A stretch of DNA of 64,000 nucleotides from Cohnella pontilimi (GTDB lineage Bacteria > Bacillota > Bacilli > Paenibacillales > Paenibacillaceae). Positions 16,361-24,252 of the stretch are shown here, one piece after another. The stretch spans positions 248,001-312,000 of the forward strand of contig NZ_SUPK01000001.1 of NCBI RefSeq assembly GCF_005049045.1. The letters are read 5' to 3'. Under the pieces are notes generated by a model. The model was given only the letters and a program-made list of their open reading frames with translations. It was not told where the DNA came from and made no database searches. How positions within the stretch are numbered: position 1 is the stretch's first letter; each line of letters starts with the position of its first letter. The position numbers and the translations under genes were made by a program.

Positions 16361-16420
16361 TCATAAAAGTGTTCCACCCTTATCGGCTTGGATGGCGGCT
16401 CGATATGTCTTCGTTCTCAT
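16361..16420 (-). CDS. Candidate leader peptide upstream of the ABC exporter
   Basis: A 19-codon ORF, MRTKTYRAAIQADKGGTLL, with a near-perfect AAGGAGG eight bases before its ATG. A TATAAT -10 element (16457 to 16452, leftward) lies about 30 bases upstream, although no good -35 is seen. It ends 18 bases before the hairpin over the exporter's start. Small ORFs so placed act as ribosome-sensing leaders for resistance genes (ermC, bmrCD). Bases 16370-16382 near its end could also pair with the 5' arm of the hairpin, giving an alternative fold. Role inferred from layout only. Confidence 0.5.
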   Translation of the reverse strand: MRTKTYRAAIQADKGGTLL

Positions 16421-16515
16421 GAGAATGACCTCCTTGAAGATAATTACTTCCATTATAAAAAATTACCCGCATGTAAGGATCCGTACATATGGTTTAAATT
16501 GTTTTTTCCCATTTA

Positions 16516-16770
16516 CATTGCCGGATTGAAGTCGCTCCAGCGGATGGCACGGCAACGAGCATTGTTTTGCACAAATAAAGATTGGGTGGCGAAAAATTCG
16601 TCCGGCCTAATCTTGGTACACCTTCACTGATGTTTTATGCGGACAATGTGGAGGAGCTGCGCAACGACTTCACCAGCAAAGATATGAAAGTCGGAGTTTT
16701 GGTCAGTTTCCCGTCCGGCGACTGTTTTTTTATTTCCGCGTTTGAAAACGACCGGCTTTCCAAAATGTGA
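16516..16770 (+). pseudogene. Frameshifted remnant of a VOC (glyoxalase-like) gene
   Basis: Three frames together spell a VOC protein: IEVAPADGTATSIVLHK then a stop in one frame, KDWVAKNSS in another, then NLGTPSLMFYADNVEELRND onwards to a stop at 16770 in the first frame again. The order and spacing match glyoxalase-like proteins, where a Val-Pro-type Lys segment is followed by LGTPSLLF. The N-terminal half and normal C-terminus are missing. At least two frameshifts are needed, so this is dead. The rest of the stretch between the leader ORF and SleB shows nothing else convincing. Confidence 0.6.
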
Positions 16771-16773
16771 CCA

Positions 16774-16803
16774 TTGTCCTAGGCCTTCGTTCCCCGTTAT
16801 AAT
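16774..16803 (+). promoter_or_regulatory. Sigma-A-like promoter of the SleB-type gene
   Basis: TTGTCC (16774-16779) and TATAAT (16798-16803) with an 18-base spacer, about 25 bases before the start codon. B. subtilis sleB is read by sporulation sigma-G, and no clear sigma-G match was seen here. Confidence 0.45.
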
Positions 16804-16829
16804 GCTACAAGCAAAGGGGGACGATCATT

Positions 16830-17471
16830 TTGAAAACGAAAATCTTCGCCATCCTCTTGGTGCTCCTTCTTGCGGGCACCTCGATTTCTATACCTGCCGC
16901 CGATGCGGCAACGAAGTTGAAAGCCGGTGCTTCGAACGGCGACGTGTGGGACTTGCAGTATCGATTGAAGGCGATGGGTTACTTTAACCAGCCGTTGGAC
17001 GGCCATTTCGGCGCTCATACCCGGTCGGCGTTGATCCGGTTCCAGAAAGCTTACGGGCTGACGGTAGACGGAGTGGCAGGAGCCAAGACGTGGAAACAAC
17101 TGAGAAAATACTCCTTAAACCTGAAGGAGATGGACATTCTCGCCCGGGTAGTTTACAGCGAAGCCCGAGGAGAGCCGTATAAAGGCCAAGTAGCCGTAGC
17201 TGCGGTCGTCATGAATCGGATTCAGTCGGGCAAGTTCCCGAGCAATATTCAGGACGTTGTATTCCAGCCGTGGGCATTTACCGCGGTAAACGACGGCCAA
17301 TTCTGGTTGACGCCGAACCGTTCCGCCTACCTGGCCGCACTGGATGCAGTCCGCGGATGGGACCCTTCCAAAGGCTCCCTTTACTATTTCAATCCGGACA
17401 CGGCAACCAGCGAATGGATATGGTCGCGTCCTCAGAAGTTGAAAATCGGCCGCCATATTTTTGCCGGATAA
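16830..17471 (+). CDS. sleB: SleB-type spore cortex/cell wall hydrolase
   Basis: A 213-residue secreted protein. The signal peptide is about residues 1-27 (ILLVLLLAGTSISIPAADA). A peptidoglycan-binding domain follows (about 30-90: GDVWDLQYRLKAMGYFNQPLDGHFGAHTRSALIRFQKAYGL). The hydrolase_2 catalytic domain is about 100-213 (LARVVYSEARGEPYKGQVAVAAVVMNRI), with the catalytic Glu in SEARGE. SleB is a lytic transglycosylase that degrades cortex during germination. The TTG start is set by GGGGGA nine bases upstream. B. subtilis SleB has about 305 residues and a YpeB partner; this one is shorter with no ypeB beside it, so it may be one of several paralogues or a general wall hydrolase. Confidence 0.85.
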   Translation: MKTKIFAILLVLLLAGTSISIPAADAATKLKAGASNGDVWDLQYRLKAMGYFNQPLDGHFGAHTRSALIRFQKAYGLTVDGVAGAKTWKQLRKYSLNLKEMDILARVVYSEARGEPYKGQVAVAAVVMNRIQSGKFPSNIQDVVFQPWAFTAVNDGQFWLTPNRSAYLAALDAVRGWDPSKGSLYYFNPDTATSEWIWSRPQKLKIGRHIFAG

Positions 17472-17485
17472 CCTCAATACGTCAT

Positions 17486-17558
17486 AAAAAGCACCCTTTA
17501 TTGTAGACATGGAAAACACGGCTAAGTGTTACCGATGAAACTATAAGGGGTGTCTTTT
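17486..17558. repeat. Nested imperfect inverted-repeat element, possibly a mobile-element end
   Basis: AAAAGCACCCTTTAT near 17486 pairs, with mismatches, with ATAAGGGGTGTCTTTT ending at 17558. An inner AACAC/GTGTT stem lies between (17515-17530). ATG at 17561 opens only 14 codons. It may end SleB transcription, but its length and its likeness to the hairpin before the ABC exporter suggest a shared repeat, perhaps an insertion-sequence remnant. Confidence 0.45.
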
Positions 17559-17589
17559 GTATGCGAGGTTCCTCGAAGTCATTAATTCC

Positions 17590-17618
17590 TTGTTATCAAT
17601 CTTAAGTTTTCGTTATAT
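17590..17618 (+). promoter_or_regulatory. Sigma-A-like promoter of the sugar-acid ABC operon
   Basis: TTGTTA (17590-17595) and TTATAT (17613-17618) are separated by 17 bases. Transcription would start near 17625, about 60 bases before the binding-protein gene and just before the cre-like site. Confidence 0.5.
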
Positions 17619-17648
17619 CCACTCTCCACATGGTTCTTTATGCTAAGA

Positions 17649-17663
17649 ACGAAAGCGCATCCA
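17649..17663 (+). promoter_or_regulatory. Near-consensus cre site (CcpA)
   Basis: ACGAAAGCGCATCCA matches WTGNAANCGNWNNCW except for C in place of T at position 2. It lies downstream of the predicted start of transcription, where CcpA can block elongation. The core GAAAGCGCAT recurs in the cre site at 54461. Confidence 0.6.
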
Positions 17664-17685
17664 AACATACAGATGGAGGGTTACA

Positions 17686-19044
17686 ATGAACAAGAGTAGA
17701 AAACGCTGGTTCGGCGGCGGATTGACGCTGGCGCTGGCCGCATCGCTTCTGGCCGGTTGCGGCGGAAACTCCGACAACAATTCGGCATCGGGAAGCAATT
17801 CGCCATCGGCGCCGGCCGCATCGGGCAGCGCGGCTGCCAAACCGTTCGAAGGCAAGTCGATTAATCTGGTAACGGCAAACCATCCGTGGGCTGAGGCGAT
17901 CAAGCCTCTGATTCCGGATTTCGAAGCTGCCACCGGGATGAAAGTGAACGTGGAAAGCTTCTTCGAGGATCAGCTCACGCAGAAGTTGACCGTACAATTC
18001 ACCGCCGGTTCGGAGACTCCCGACGTATTCATGTTCCGTCCGCTCCAGGAAGGCAAGCTGTTCTTCAAGAACGGATGGCTTCATCCGTTGGATGAGTATG
18101 TGAACAAAGATCCGAACTATGATTTTGCGGACATTTCCAAATCTGCCGTTGGTACGGCCACGGTGGACGGCAAGATTGCCGGCATCCCGATCATTACGGA
18201 GCAAGAAATTCTTTACTACCGCAAAGATCTGCTTCAAGCAGCGGGTATCGAAGTGCCGAAGACGATCGATGAACTGGTCGTGGCAGCCAAGAAGCTTCAC
18301 GATCCGAGCAAAGGAATGTACGGCTTCGTTGCGCGTGGGCAGCGCTCTCCGCTGGTTACCCAAGTCTCCTCGTTCCTTTACGGGGAAGGCGCAGACTTCT
18401 TGAAGGACGACAAGGCGACGATCAATACACCTGAAGCGGTGAAGGCGTTTACGACTTACGGAACGCTGCTTAAAGACTACGGTCCTCCCGGAGTCCTCAA
18501 CATGTCTTGGCCGCAAGCGTTCGGTATTTTCGGACAAGGGAAAGTCGCTTTCCTAACCGATGCAAACTCGCTTTATAAGAATGCCACGGACCCGGCGAAA
18601 TCGCAGGTCGCCGACAAGGTCGGATTCGCTCCGTTCCCTGCCGGATCTGCTGGTTCCAAGCCGTACAACATCACTTCTTGGGGCCTCGCGGTCAACGCCA
18701 AATCGGCAGACAAAGAAGCGGCATGGGAATTCATCAAATGGGCGACGAGCAAAGAAATCGTGCTGAAGACGCAAGAGAAAGGCAATCCCGGAGCGCGCGC
18801 CTCCGTATGGGATAACCCGGAAGGCACAACCGGATTCCCGCCTGAGCTTGTTGCTGTAATCAAGGAAAGCGTCAAGGGCGGAGTCGACCATGACCGTCCG
18901 ACAGTCATCAACGTTGGCGAAGCTCGCGACGCCGTCGGAGAAATCGTCCAGAAGATCATGACGGGCGAGAAGAATATCCAGCCGGTAGCCGACAAGGCCA
19001 ACGAAGCGCTGCAAGCGATCATCGATCAGGACAAAAACAAATAA
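17686..19044 (+). CDS. Sugar ABC transporter substrate-binding lipoprotein (CUT1)
   Basis: A 452-residue binding protein. The signal peptide ends in a lipobox, LAASLLAGC, followed by a Ser/Ala/Pro-rich linker, so it is tethered outside the membrane. The domain shows IKPLIPDFEAATGMKVNVESFFEDQL and TPDVFMFRPLQEGKLFFKNGWLHPLDEYV, typical of family 1 carbohydrate-binding proteins. It delivers ligand to the two permeases that follow. No ATPase gene is present, so a shared MsmX-type ATPase is likely. The DgoD gene at the end of the operon suggests galactonate or a related sugar acid, by inference. GGAGG precedes the ATG. Confidence 0.92.
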   Translation: MNKSRKRWFGGGLTLALAASLLAGCGGNSDNNSASGSNSPSAPAASGSAAAKPFEGKSINLVTANHPWAEAIKPLIPDFEAATGMKVNVESFFEDQLTQKLTVQFTAGSETPDVFMFRPLQEGKLFFKNGWLHPLDEYVNKDPNYDFADISKSAVGTATVDGKIAGIPIITEQEILYYRKDLLQAAGIEVPKTIDELVVAAKKLHDPSKGMYGFVARGQRSPLVTQVSSFLYGEGADFLKDDKATINTPEAVKAFTTYGTLLKDYGPPGVLNMSWPQAFGIFGQGKVAFLTDANSLYKNATDPAKSQVADKVGFAPFPAGSAGSKPYNITSWGLAVNAKSADKEAAWEFIKWATSKEIVLKTQEKGNPGARASVWDNPEGTTGFPPELVAVIKESVKGGVDHDRPTVINVGEARDAVGEIVQKIMTGEKNIQPVADKANEALQAIIDQDKNK

Positions 19045-19063
19045 AGGCTGACAACAGCCAAAC

Positions 19064-19098
19064 GATCAAAAGGGTCATTCGACATGACCCTTTTGATC
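19064..19098 (+). promoter_or_regulatory. Intercistronic stem-loop between binding protein and permease genes
   Basis: Perfect 15-bp arms, GATCAAAAGGGTCAT (19064-19078) and ATGACCCTTTTGATC (19084-19098), around a 5-base loop. No T tract follows. This resembles malE-malF type structures that stabilise the upstream message and lower permease expression. Confidence 0.75.
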
Positions 19099-19120
19099 TA
19101 GGAGAAAGGAGAGAGCCGGT

Positions 19121-20005
19121 TTGTACACCAGCTGGTTTGACCGCAACTTGAAGTGGATTTACGTGCTCCCTGCCGTTATTTTTGTCCTGGTCATGATGCT
19201 TTTTCCTATTCTTTATACAGTCAGGATCAGTTTCTTCGAATGGAGCATGTCCGCCATTACCCCGCCGAAGTGGGTGGGGTTCGATAATTATAAGACCCTC
19301 CTGACGCAAGAAAGATTTTGGAAGGCTACAGGTCATACGATTTCTTTCACCTTAGTGGCAATGGTGCTGGAAGTGATCCTGGGCGTGGCGATCGCTATGC
19401 TGCTCTCGAGGCAGTTCCGGGGTAAAAATTTTGTCAAAACCGTATTTCTGCTGCCCATGGTCGCCACGCCGGTGGCAATGGGATTGGTATGGCTTCTCAT
19501 TTACGAACCGACGATCGGCGCGGCAAACATGCTGCTCAAATCCATGGGTCTGAAGCCGCTGCTGTGGCTCGCCTCACCCAATCAGGCACTTTCTTCGCTG
19601 ATTATTGTAGACGTATGGCAATGGACACCCATGATCGCTCTGATCGTCATGGCGGGACTGGCTACGATTCCAAGCGAACCCTATGAAGCCGCGGACGTGG
19701 ACGGGGCGGGGAGATGGCGCAAATTCGTCTCCATCACGCTGCCGCTCCTGAAACCGACCATTTTGGTCGCCGCTATGCTTCGCTTAATCGATGTTTTGAA
19801 AACGTTTGACATTATTTATGCCACGACCCAAGGCGGTCCCAACCTGTCCACGGAAACGCTGAATATTTACGGCTATGTATTGGGTTTCCAATACTTCAAG
19901 CTCGGAACGGCTTCGTCTCTGTTGGTCCTGTTCTTCGGACTCGTCATGGGCCTCACACTGTTCATGATCTGGATGAGGAAGAGAATGGAGGGCCAGTATG
20001 ACTAA
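19121..20005 (+). CDS. Sugar ABC transporter permease, MalF-like
   Basis: A 294-residue membrane protein with six segments: the first about residues 12-33 (WIYVLPAVIFVLVMMLFPILY), the last near 265-285. The EAA loop that docks the ATPase reads EPYEAADVDGAGRWRKFVSITLPLLKPTI. It forms the channel with the permease encoded next. The TTG start is supported by AGGAGAAAGGAGAG. The gene overlaps the next by eight bases. Confidence 0.92.
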   Translation: MYTSWFDRNLKWIYVLPAVIFVLVMMLFPILYTVRISFFEWSMSAITPPKWVGFDNYKTLLTQERFWKATGHTISFTLVAMVLEVILGVAIAMLLSRQFRGKNFVKTVFLLPMVATPVAMGLVWLLIYEPTIGAANMLLKSMGLKPLLWLASPNQALSSLIIVDVWQWTPMIALIVMAGLATIPSEPYEAADVDGAGRWRKFVSITLPLLKPTILVAAMLRLIDVLKTFDIIYATTQGGPNLSTETLNIYGYVLGFQYFKLGTASSLLVLFFGLVMGLTLFMIWMRKRMEGQYD

Positions 20006-20816
20006 AAGAAAACGGACAGCCGCGCTCATCTTCGGCCTGCTTACGGCTCTCGTATTGCTCGCCTTCGCGTTCCCTTTTATTTGGATGCTGCTGGCTTCTT
20101 TCAAAACCCAATCGCAAATTATGTCGGAAGGCCAATTGCTTTTCTTTAAGCCGACGACACATAATTATACGAGTGTTTTTAAAGAATACGACTTCTTGAA
20201 GTACATCGTGAACAGCCTCATCATCGGACTTGGCTCCACGTTGCTTGCGCTGCTGCTCGGGCTTCCGGCCGCTTATGCCATCGCGAGACATCACATGCAC
20301 AAGCTGAGCCTGGTGATTCTGGTGGCCAGGATCATCCCCGGGATCACCTTCCTGATCCCCTGGTTCATTCTGTTCTCGAAAATCCATCTCGTCGACACCT
20401 ACACGGCGCTGATCCTGAGCCACATGCTGGTGGGACTGCCGTTCATTATTTGGATCATGATTTCTTTCTTCGAGGCGCTCCCCAAGGAGATCGAGGAAGC
20501 AGGTCTCATTGACGGATGCAATCATCACCAGGTCTTCTTGCGGGTCATCATGCCGATCTCCGGACCGGGAGTGATTACGGCGTCGCTGCTGTCCTTCATC
20601 TTTTCATGGAACAATTTCATGTTCTCGATTATTTTGGCAGGGGACAAGACGAAGCCGCTTCCGGTTGCCGTGTTTAATTTTATGTCTTACTCGGAAATCA
20701 ATTGGGGCGCTCTGATGGCGGCCGCCTGTATCATCACGCTTCCGGTTCTCATTATCGCGCTGTTGGCTCAGCGTTATGTCGTCAGCGGCTTGGCGGCGGG
20801 AGCGGTTAAAGGTTAA
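19998..20816 (+). CDS. Sugar ABC transporter permease, MalG-like
   Basis: A 272-residue, six-segment permease. The EAA loop reads EEAGLIDGCNHHQVFLRVIMPISGPGV. It is the second half of the membrane channel, overlapping the MalF-like gene by eight bases, so the two are made together. The C-terminus QRYVVSGLAAGAVKG is the standard end for this family. A sensor kinase gene begins 42 bases downstream in the same direction. Confidence 0.93.
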   Translation: MTKRKRTAALIFGLLTALVLLAFAFPFIWMLLASFKTQSQIMSEGQLLFFKPTTHNYTSVFKEYDFLKYIVNSLIIGLGSTLLALLLGLPAAYAIARHHMHKLSLVILVARIIPGITFLIPWFILFSKIHLVDTYTALILSHMLVGLPFIIWIMISFFEALPKEIEEAGLIDGCNHHQVFLRVIMPISGPGVITASLLSFIFSWNNFMFSIILAGDKTKPLPVAVFNFMSYSEINWGALMAAACIITLPVLIIALLAQRYVVSGLAAGAVKG

Positions 20817-20858
20817 GATGGCGCAATAGACAGCAGGGATGACGGGGAAGGCGGAATC

Positions 20859-22649
20859 ATGGTGCGGTATCGACTCAATATATTCAACAAGATTCTCATC
20901 ATGGTTCTGCTTCTCTTGATCCCGATCCTGCTGCTCTACGGAATCTCGAACCGTACGGCCAATCAAGTTATCCGGGAGGAGATCGAATCCTCGAACCTCA
21001 ACCGGCTCAGTTTCTTTCTCTACCAGATGGACTCGGCGATCGGGAATCTTTCCATGTTCCCGGTCATTTTGAGTCTCGACCCGCATATTCGCGAATTCGT
21101 GGACCGGGAGGGCGGATCGGCTGCCGAAACGCTGAAAGCCGAGTCACGCATCGCGGAGAAATTCGGTCTGCAGAGCGTATCGAGCAGCTGGTCGAACGAC
21201 CTGACGGTGTTCATTCCGAGCAGTCATAAAGTGATCTCTACCAATATCTTTCTACATGGAACAGGCAGGCAGGGGTCCTGGAGCGATCCGATCCATACCG
21301 CCTGGAGTTATGAGAAGGATTCTTCGCGGGGAGATACGGTCGGATCTTTCATCCGGGAAATCGGCGTTCCGAGCAAGGTTCGAACTTTTGCCGACGCAGA
21401 CGCGGTTTATCAAGTCCGGTTTCCGGTGCAGAATATCAGCAACCTTTTGGACGTTTCCAAGAAAGATAAGCAGAGCGACCCGTTCCTTTATCATCTGGGC
21501 TACGAACCGATTCTGAACAGCACTTCCGAACCGCACACAGTCAATAAAATCCGGGAACGTTTGTCCGGTGAAGCCTTGTCCGACTCAGGGCAGCAGCGGA
21601 TGGTGATCGAAAATCAGGAGATCCTGGTCAGCTACGTCAAATCCCGCCAGCTCGGATGGTATTTGGTGGACTATGTTCCCGAGCAGAGAATCTTGTCTCC
21701 GATCGCCAAGACCAGCAATTTGTTCTACGGTTCGATCGCGCTACTGCTGGCTATGGGCGTCTTCGCTTCGTTCCTGTTGTACCGGCACGTGCAGATTCCC
21801 ATCAAAAACATCATCCGAGGTGTGCAACGGATGAAGAGGGGAGACTTGTCGGCGAGGATCGACTACCGGGCGAAGAATGAGTTCCAATACCTCATCCAGC
21901 GCTTTAACGAAATGGCCGGTCAAATCCAGCAGCTGGTAGAGGTGGTATACGCGGAGAGAATCAGTTCGCGCGAAGCCGCCCTCAAACAGCTGCAATCGCA
22001 GATCAATCCGCATTTTCTCTATAATTCGCTTTTCTTCATGATCAATTCCGCCAAGGTCGAAGACTGGGATTCGGTCATCGCGATGGGTGAAAACCTGGCT
22101 GAATATTACCGTTACACCACCCGGGTCGAAAACCAAACGGTGCGCCTGAAGGACGAAATCGAGCTGATCGAAAACTATCTGAGCATTCAAACGATGCGAA
22201 TGGTACGGTTGGAGTACGAGATTTCGGTGCCAGAGGAGATGTGGGAAGAAAGGGTCCCCCGGCTTATTCTGCAGCCGATCGTGGAGAACGCGGTCCTTCA
22301 CGGAATCGAATTCCGGCTGGACGGTGGAAAAATAACGGTCACGGGAGAACAGGACGGCGAGTTGAATAGGATAATCGTCGAAGACAACGGCGTCGGCATG
22401 TCGGAAGAGGCATTAGCCCATCTGCGCGCCAAACTGACGGAGCCTATGTCGGAGGAAATCGGCTGCGGCGTCTGGAACGTGCATCAGCGGCTCAGCTATC
22501 AGTTCGGTGAAGCGTCGGGACTAACATTCGAGCACGTTCCCGGAGGCGGATTAAGAGTGATCTTGAATTGGACACGAAGCTCCGGAGCGTCAGGAGCCGG
22601 CAGTCCTGGGGAAGGGGGTAACAATGGTACAACTGATGATCGTGGATGA
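20859..22649 (+). CDS. YesM-type sensor histidine kinase
   Basis: A 596-residue kinase. One membrane segment is at about 8-28, a large extracellular sensor region follows, and a second segment is near 288-308. HAMP follows (RHVQIPIKNIIRGVQRMKRGDLSARI). The His_kinase domain has LQSQINPHFLYNSLFFMINSA, with His in NPHFLYN. The ATPase domain has PIVENAVLHG and EDNGVGMSEE. Such kinases in Paenibacillus sense extracellular sugars and sit with ABC importers, as here. The regulator gene overlaps its end by 26 bases. Confidence 0.93.
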   Translation: MVRYRLNIFNKILIMVLLLLIPILLLYGISNRTANQVIREEIESSNLNRLSFFLYQMDSAIGNLSMFPVILSLDPHIREFVDREGGSAAETLKAESRIAEKFGLQSVSSSWSNDLTVFIPSSHKVISTNIFLHGTGRQGSWSDPIHTAWSYEKDSSRGDTVGSFIREIGVPSKVRTFADADAVYQVRFPVQNISNLLDVSKKDKQSDPFLYHLGYEPILNSTSEPHTVNKIRERLSGEALSDSGQQRMVIENQEILVSYVKSRQLGWYLVDYVPEQRILSPIAKTSNLFYGSIALLLAMGVFASFLLYRHVQIPIKNIIRGVQRMKRGDLSARIDYRAKNEFQYLIQRFNEMAGQIQQLVEVVYAERISSREAALKQLQSQINPHFLYNSLFFMINSAKVEDWDSVIAMGENLAEYYRYTTRVENQTVRLKDEIELIENYLSIQTMRMVRLEYEISVPEEMWEERVPRLILQPIVENAVLHGIEFRLDGGKITVTGEQDGELNRIIVEDNGVGMSEEALAHLRAKLTEPMSEEIGCGVWNVHQRLSYQFGEASGLTFEHVPGGGLRVILNWTRSSGASGAGSPGEGGNNGTTDDRG

Positions 22650-24237
22650 CGAGATCCACGTTGTGGACCGCTTCCACAGCACCGTCGATTGGCAGTCGCT
22701 CGGCGTCGAGCAGGTGTACAAGGCGTATTCCGGTCCGGAAGCGCTGTCGATTCTGGAGCAATTCTCCATCGATATCGTCATGACCGACATTCGAATGCCT
22801 GCGATGAACGGCCTGCAGCTCATCGCCGAAATCCGGCGGCGCTGGCCGAAGACCAAATGTATCCTGCTTTCCGGCTATTCGGAATTTCAATATGCCAAAG
22901 AAGCGCTCGTGCATCAGACCGAAGACTACCTTCTGAAGCCGGTGAAGGAAGCGGAGCTTCTCTCTACGATCCGAAGAGTGATTGAGAAGGTGCATGCGGA
23001 ATGGGAAGCGGTCGTGTCCCATCAACGGCTGGCCAAGACGCTCAAAGAGAATTTGCCCGTTCTTCGGGGAAGTCTACTTGACGATCTCCTCCTCGGCCGA
23101 AGAATGCCGGAAGCCGAGCTGCGAGAAAAAATGGACATGCTCGGCTTTCCCGCCATTCCTGCCGAATCCTTCGAACTGATGATGATCCGGCTCGAGGAGT
23201 TCCAGGACATGAGCCCGACCGGCTTGTCCTTGATGGAATACGCGATCGGCAATATCGTCGAGGAGTTGTTCGGGGAACATTATGTAAACTGGCAAACAAA
23301 GGACACACACGATTATTTGGTATTCGTTATGTTGCCTAGAATGTCAAATCTTTCACCCGATCCCGCTTGGTTCGAAAGAACCGCTTCGCTGCTGCAGTCG
23401 ACGGTGAGATCGTATTTAAACGGTCAAATCTCCGTTCTCGTGAGCGGACAGGGGGAGTTCCCGGATGATATCCGGGAACTTTACGATCGCTCGGTGTCCT
23501 GTTTCCGGCAGCGGATCGGCAGCGTCAAAGAGCTTTTCATCCGGCTGGACGAGCCGACCGGTGAGCAGGCTGAAGTTCCGGTGTTGAACAGCTTGTACGA
23601 GCCGCCGACACTGATCCATCTGCTCGAAGCCGCCAGATGGCAGAGCGCCGAAGAAAAGCTGCGAGCCGCCTTCCACGAGATGGAAGGCAAGTGCGCCGAT
23701 TCCCCGGAACATTTGCTCGAAGCCTATTTTTCCATCGCATCTTCTTATTCTTATATCGCGCATAAGAACGGGCGTACCTTAAACGCGCTCATCGGGGACG
23801 ACTACAGCCTCATGATGCAGGGAACGAGGTTCCGTTCCGCGAAAGAATTAAAGGAATGGGCTTTCCGGGGACTGGAACGTATCCGGGAGGACGCCGACCG
23901 GGAGACGAATCATTCCCGATCATCCTTAATCAAACAGATCCAAAACTTCGTGGAACAGAACATCCACAAGGACGTTTCTCTTCAATCCATTTCCGAGCAC
24001 GTCTTCTTGCATCCGGTTTACGTCTCGAAAATCTACAAGCTGGAAACCGGTGAAAATCTGAGCGATTATATGAACCGAATTCGTATGGAGAAGGCGGAAT
24101 ATATGCTCAAAAAGGGTACGGACAAAATTTACGAAATCGCGGCTCATTTGGGCTACCAGCGTCCGCATTCGTTTAATCATGCTTTCAAGAAAAGCTTCGG
24201 CATGACGCCGCAGGAATACCGGGATCAATTTTTATGA
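22624..24237 (+). CDS. YesN-type response regulator with AraC DNA-binding domain
   Basis: A 537-residue regulator. The receiver domain (1-120) has acidic residues DDE at 8-10, phospho-acceptor Asp55 in IVMTDIRMPAMNG, and Lys in DYLLKPVKE. A central linker region of about 300 residues follows. The AraC-type double helix-turn-helix closes the protein (about 435-537: NKDVSLQSISEHVFLHPVYVSKIYKLETGENLSDYMNRIRMEKAEYMLKKG). It probably activates the surrounding sugar operon. It overlaps the kinase gene and is followed after 15 bases by dgoD. Confidence 0.93.
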   Translation: MVQLMIVDDEIHVVDRFHSTVDWQSLGVEQVYKAYSGPEALSILEQFSIDIVMTDIRMPAMNGLQLIAEIRRRWPKTKCILLSGYSEFQYAKEALVHQTEDYLLKPVKEAELLSTIRRVIEKVHAEWEAVVSHQRLAKTLKENLPVLRGSLLDDLLLGRRMPEAELREKMDMLGFPAIPAESFELMMIRLEEFQDMSPTGLSLMEYAIGNIVEELFGEHYVNWQTKDTHDYLVFVMLPRMSNLSPDPAWFERTASLLQSTVRSYLNGQISVLVSGQGEFPDDIRELYDRSVSCFRQRIGSVKELFIRLDEPTGEQAEVPVLNSLYEPPTLIHLLEAARWQSAEEKLRAAFHEMEGKCADSPEHLLEAYFSIASSYSYIAHKNGRTLNALIGDDYSLMMQGTRFRSAKELKEWAFRGLERIREDADRETNHSRSSLIKQIQNFVEQNIHKDVSLQSISEHVFLHPVYVSKIYKLETGENLSDYMNRIRMEKAEYMLKKGTDKIYEIAAHLGYQRPHSFNHAFKKSFGMTPQEYRDQFL

Positions 24238-24252
24238 AAGCAGGTGGACTCG

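Noticed and set aside
17638..18537. A 299-residue frame antisense to the sugar-binding lipoprotein
   Set aside because: The opposite strand has a clear lipobox and family motifs; the antisense product matches nothing recognisable.
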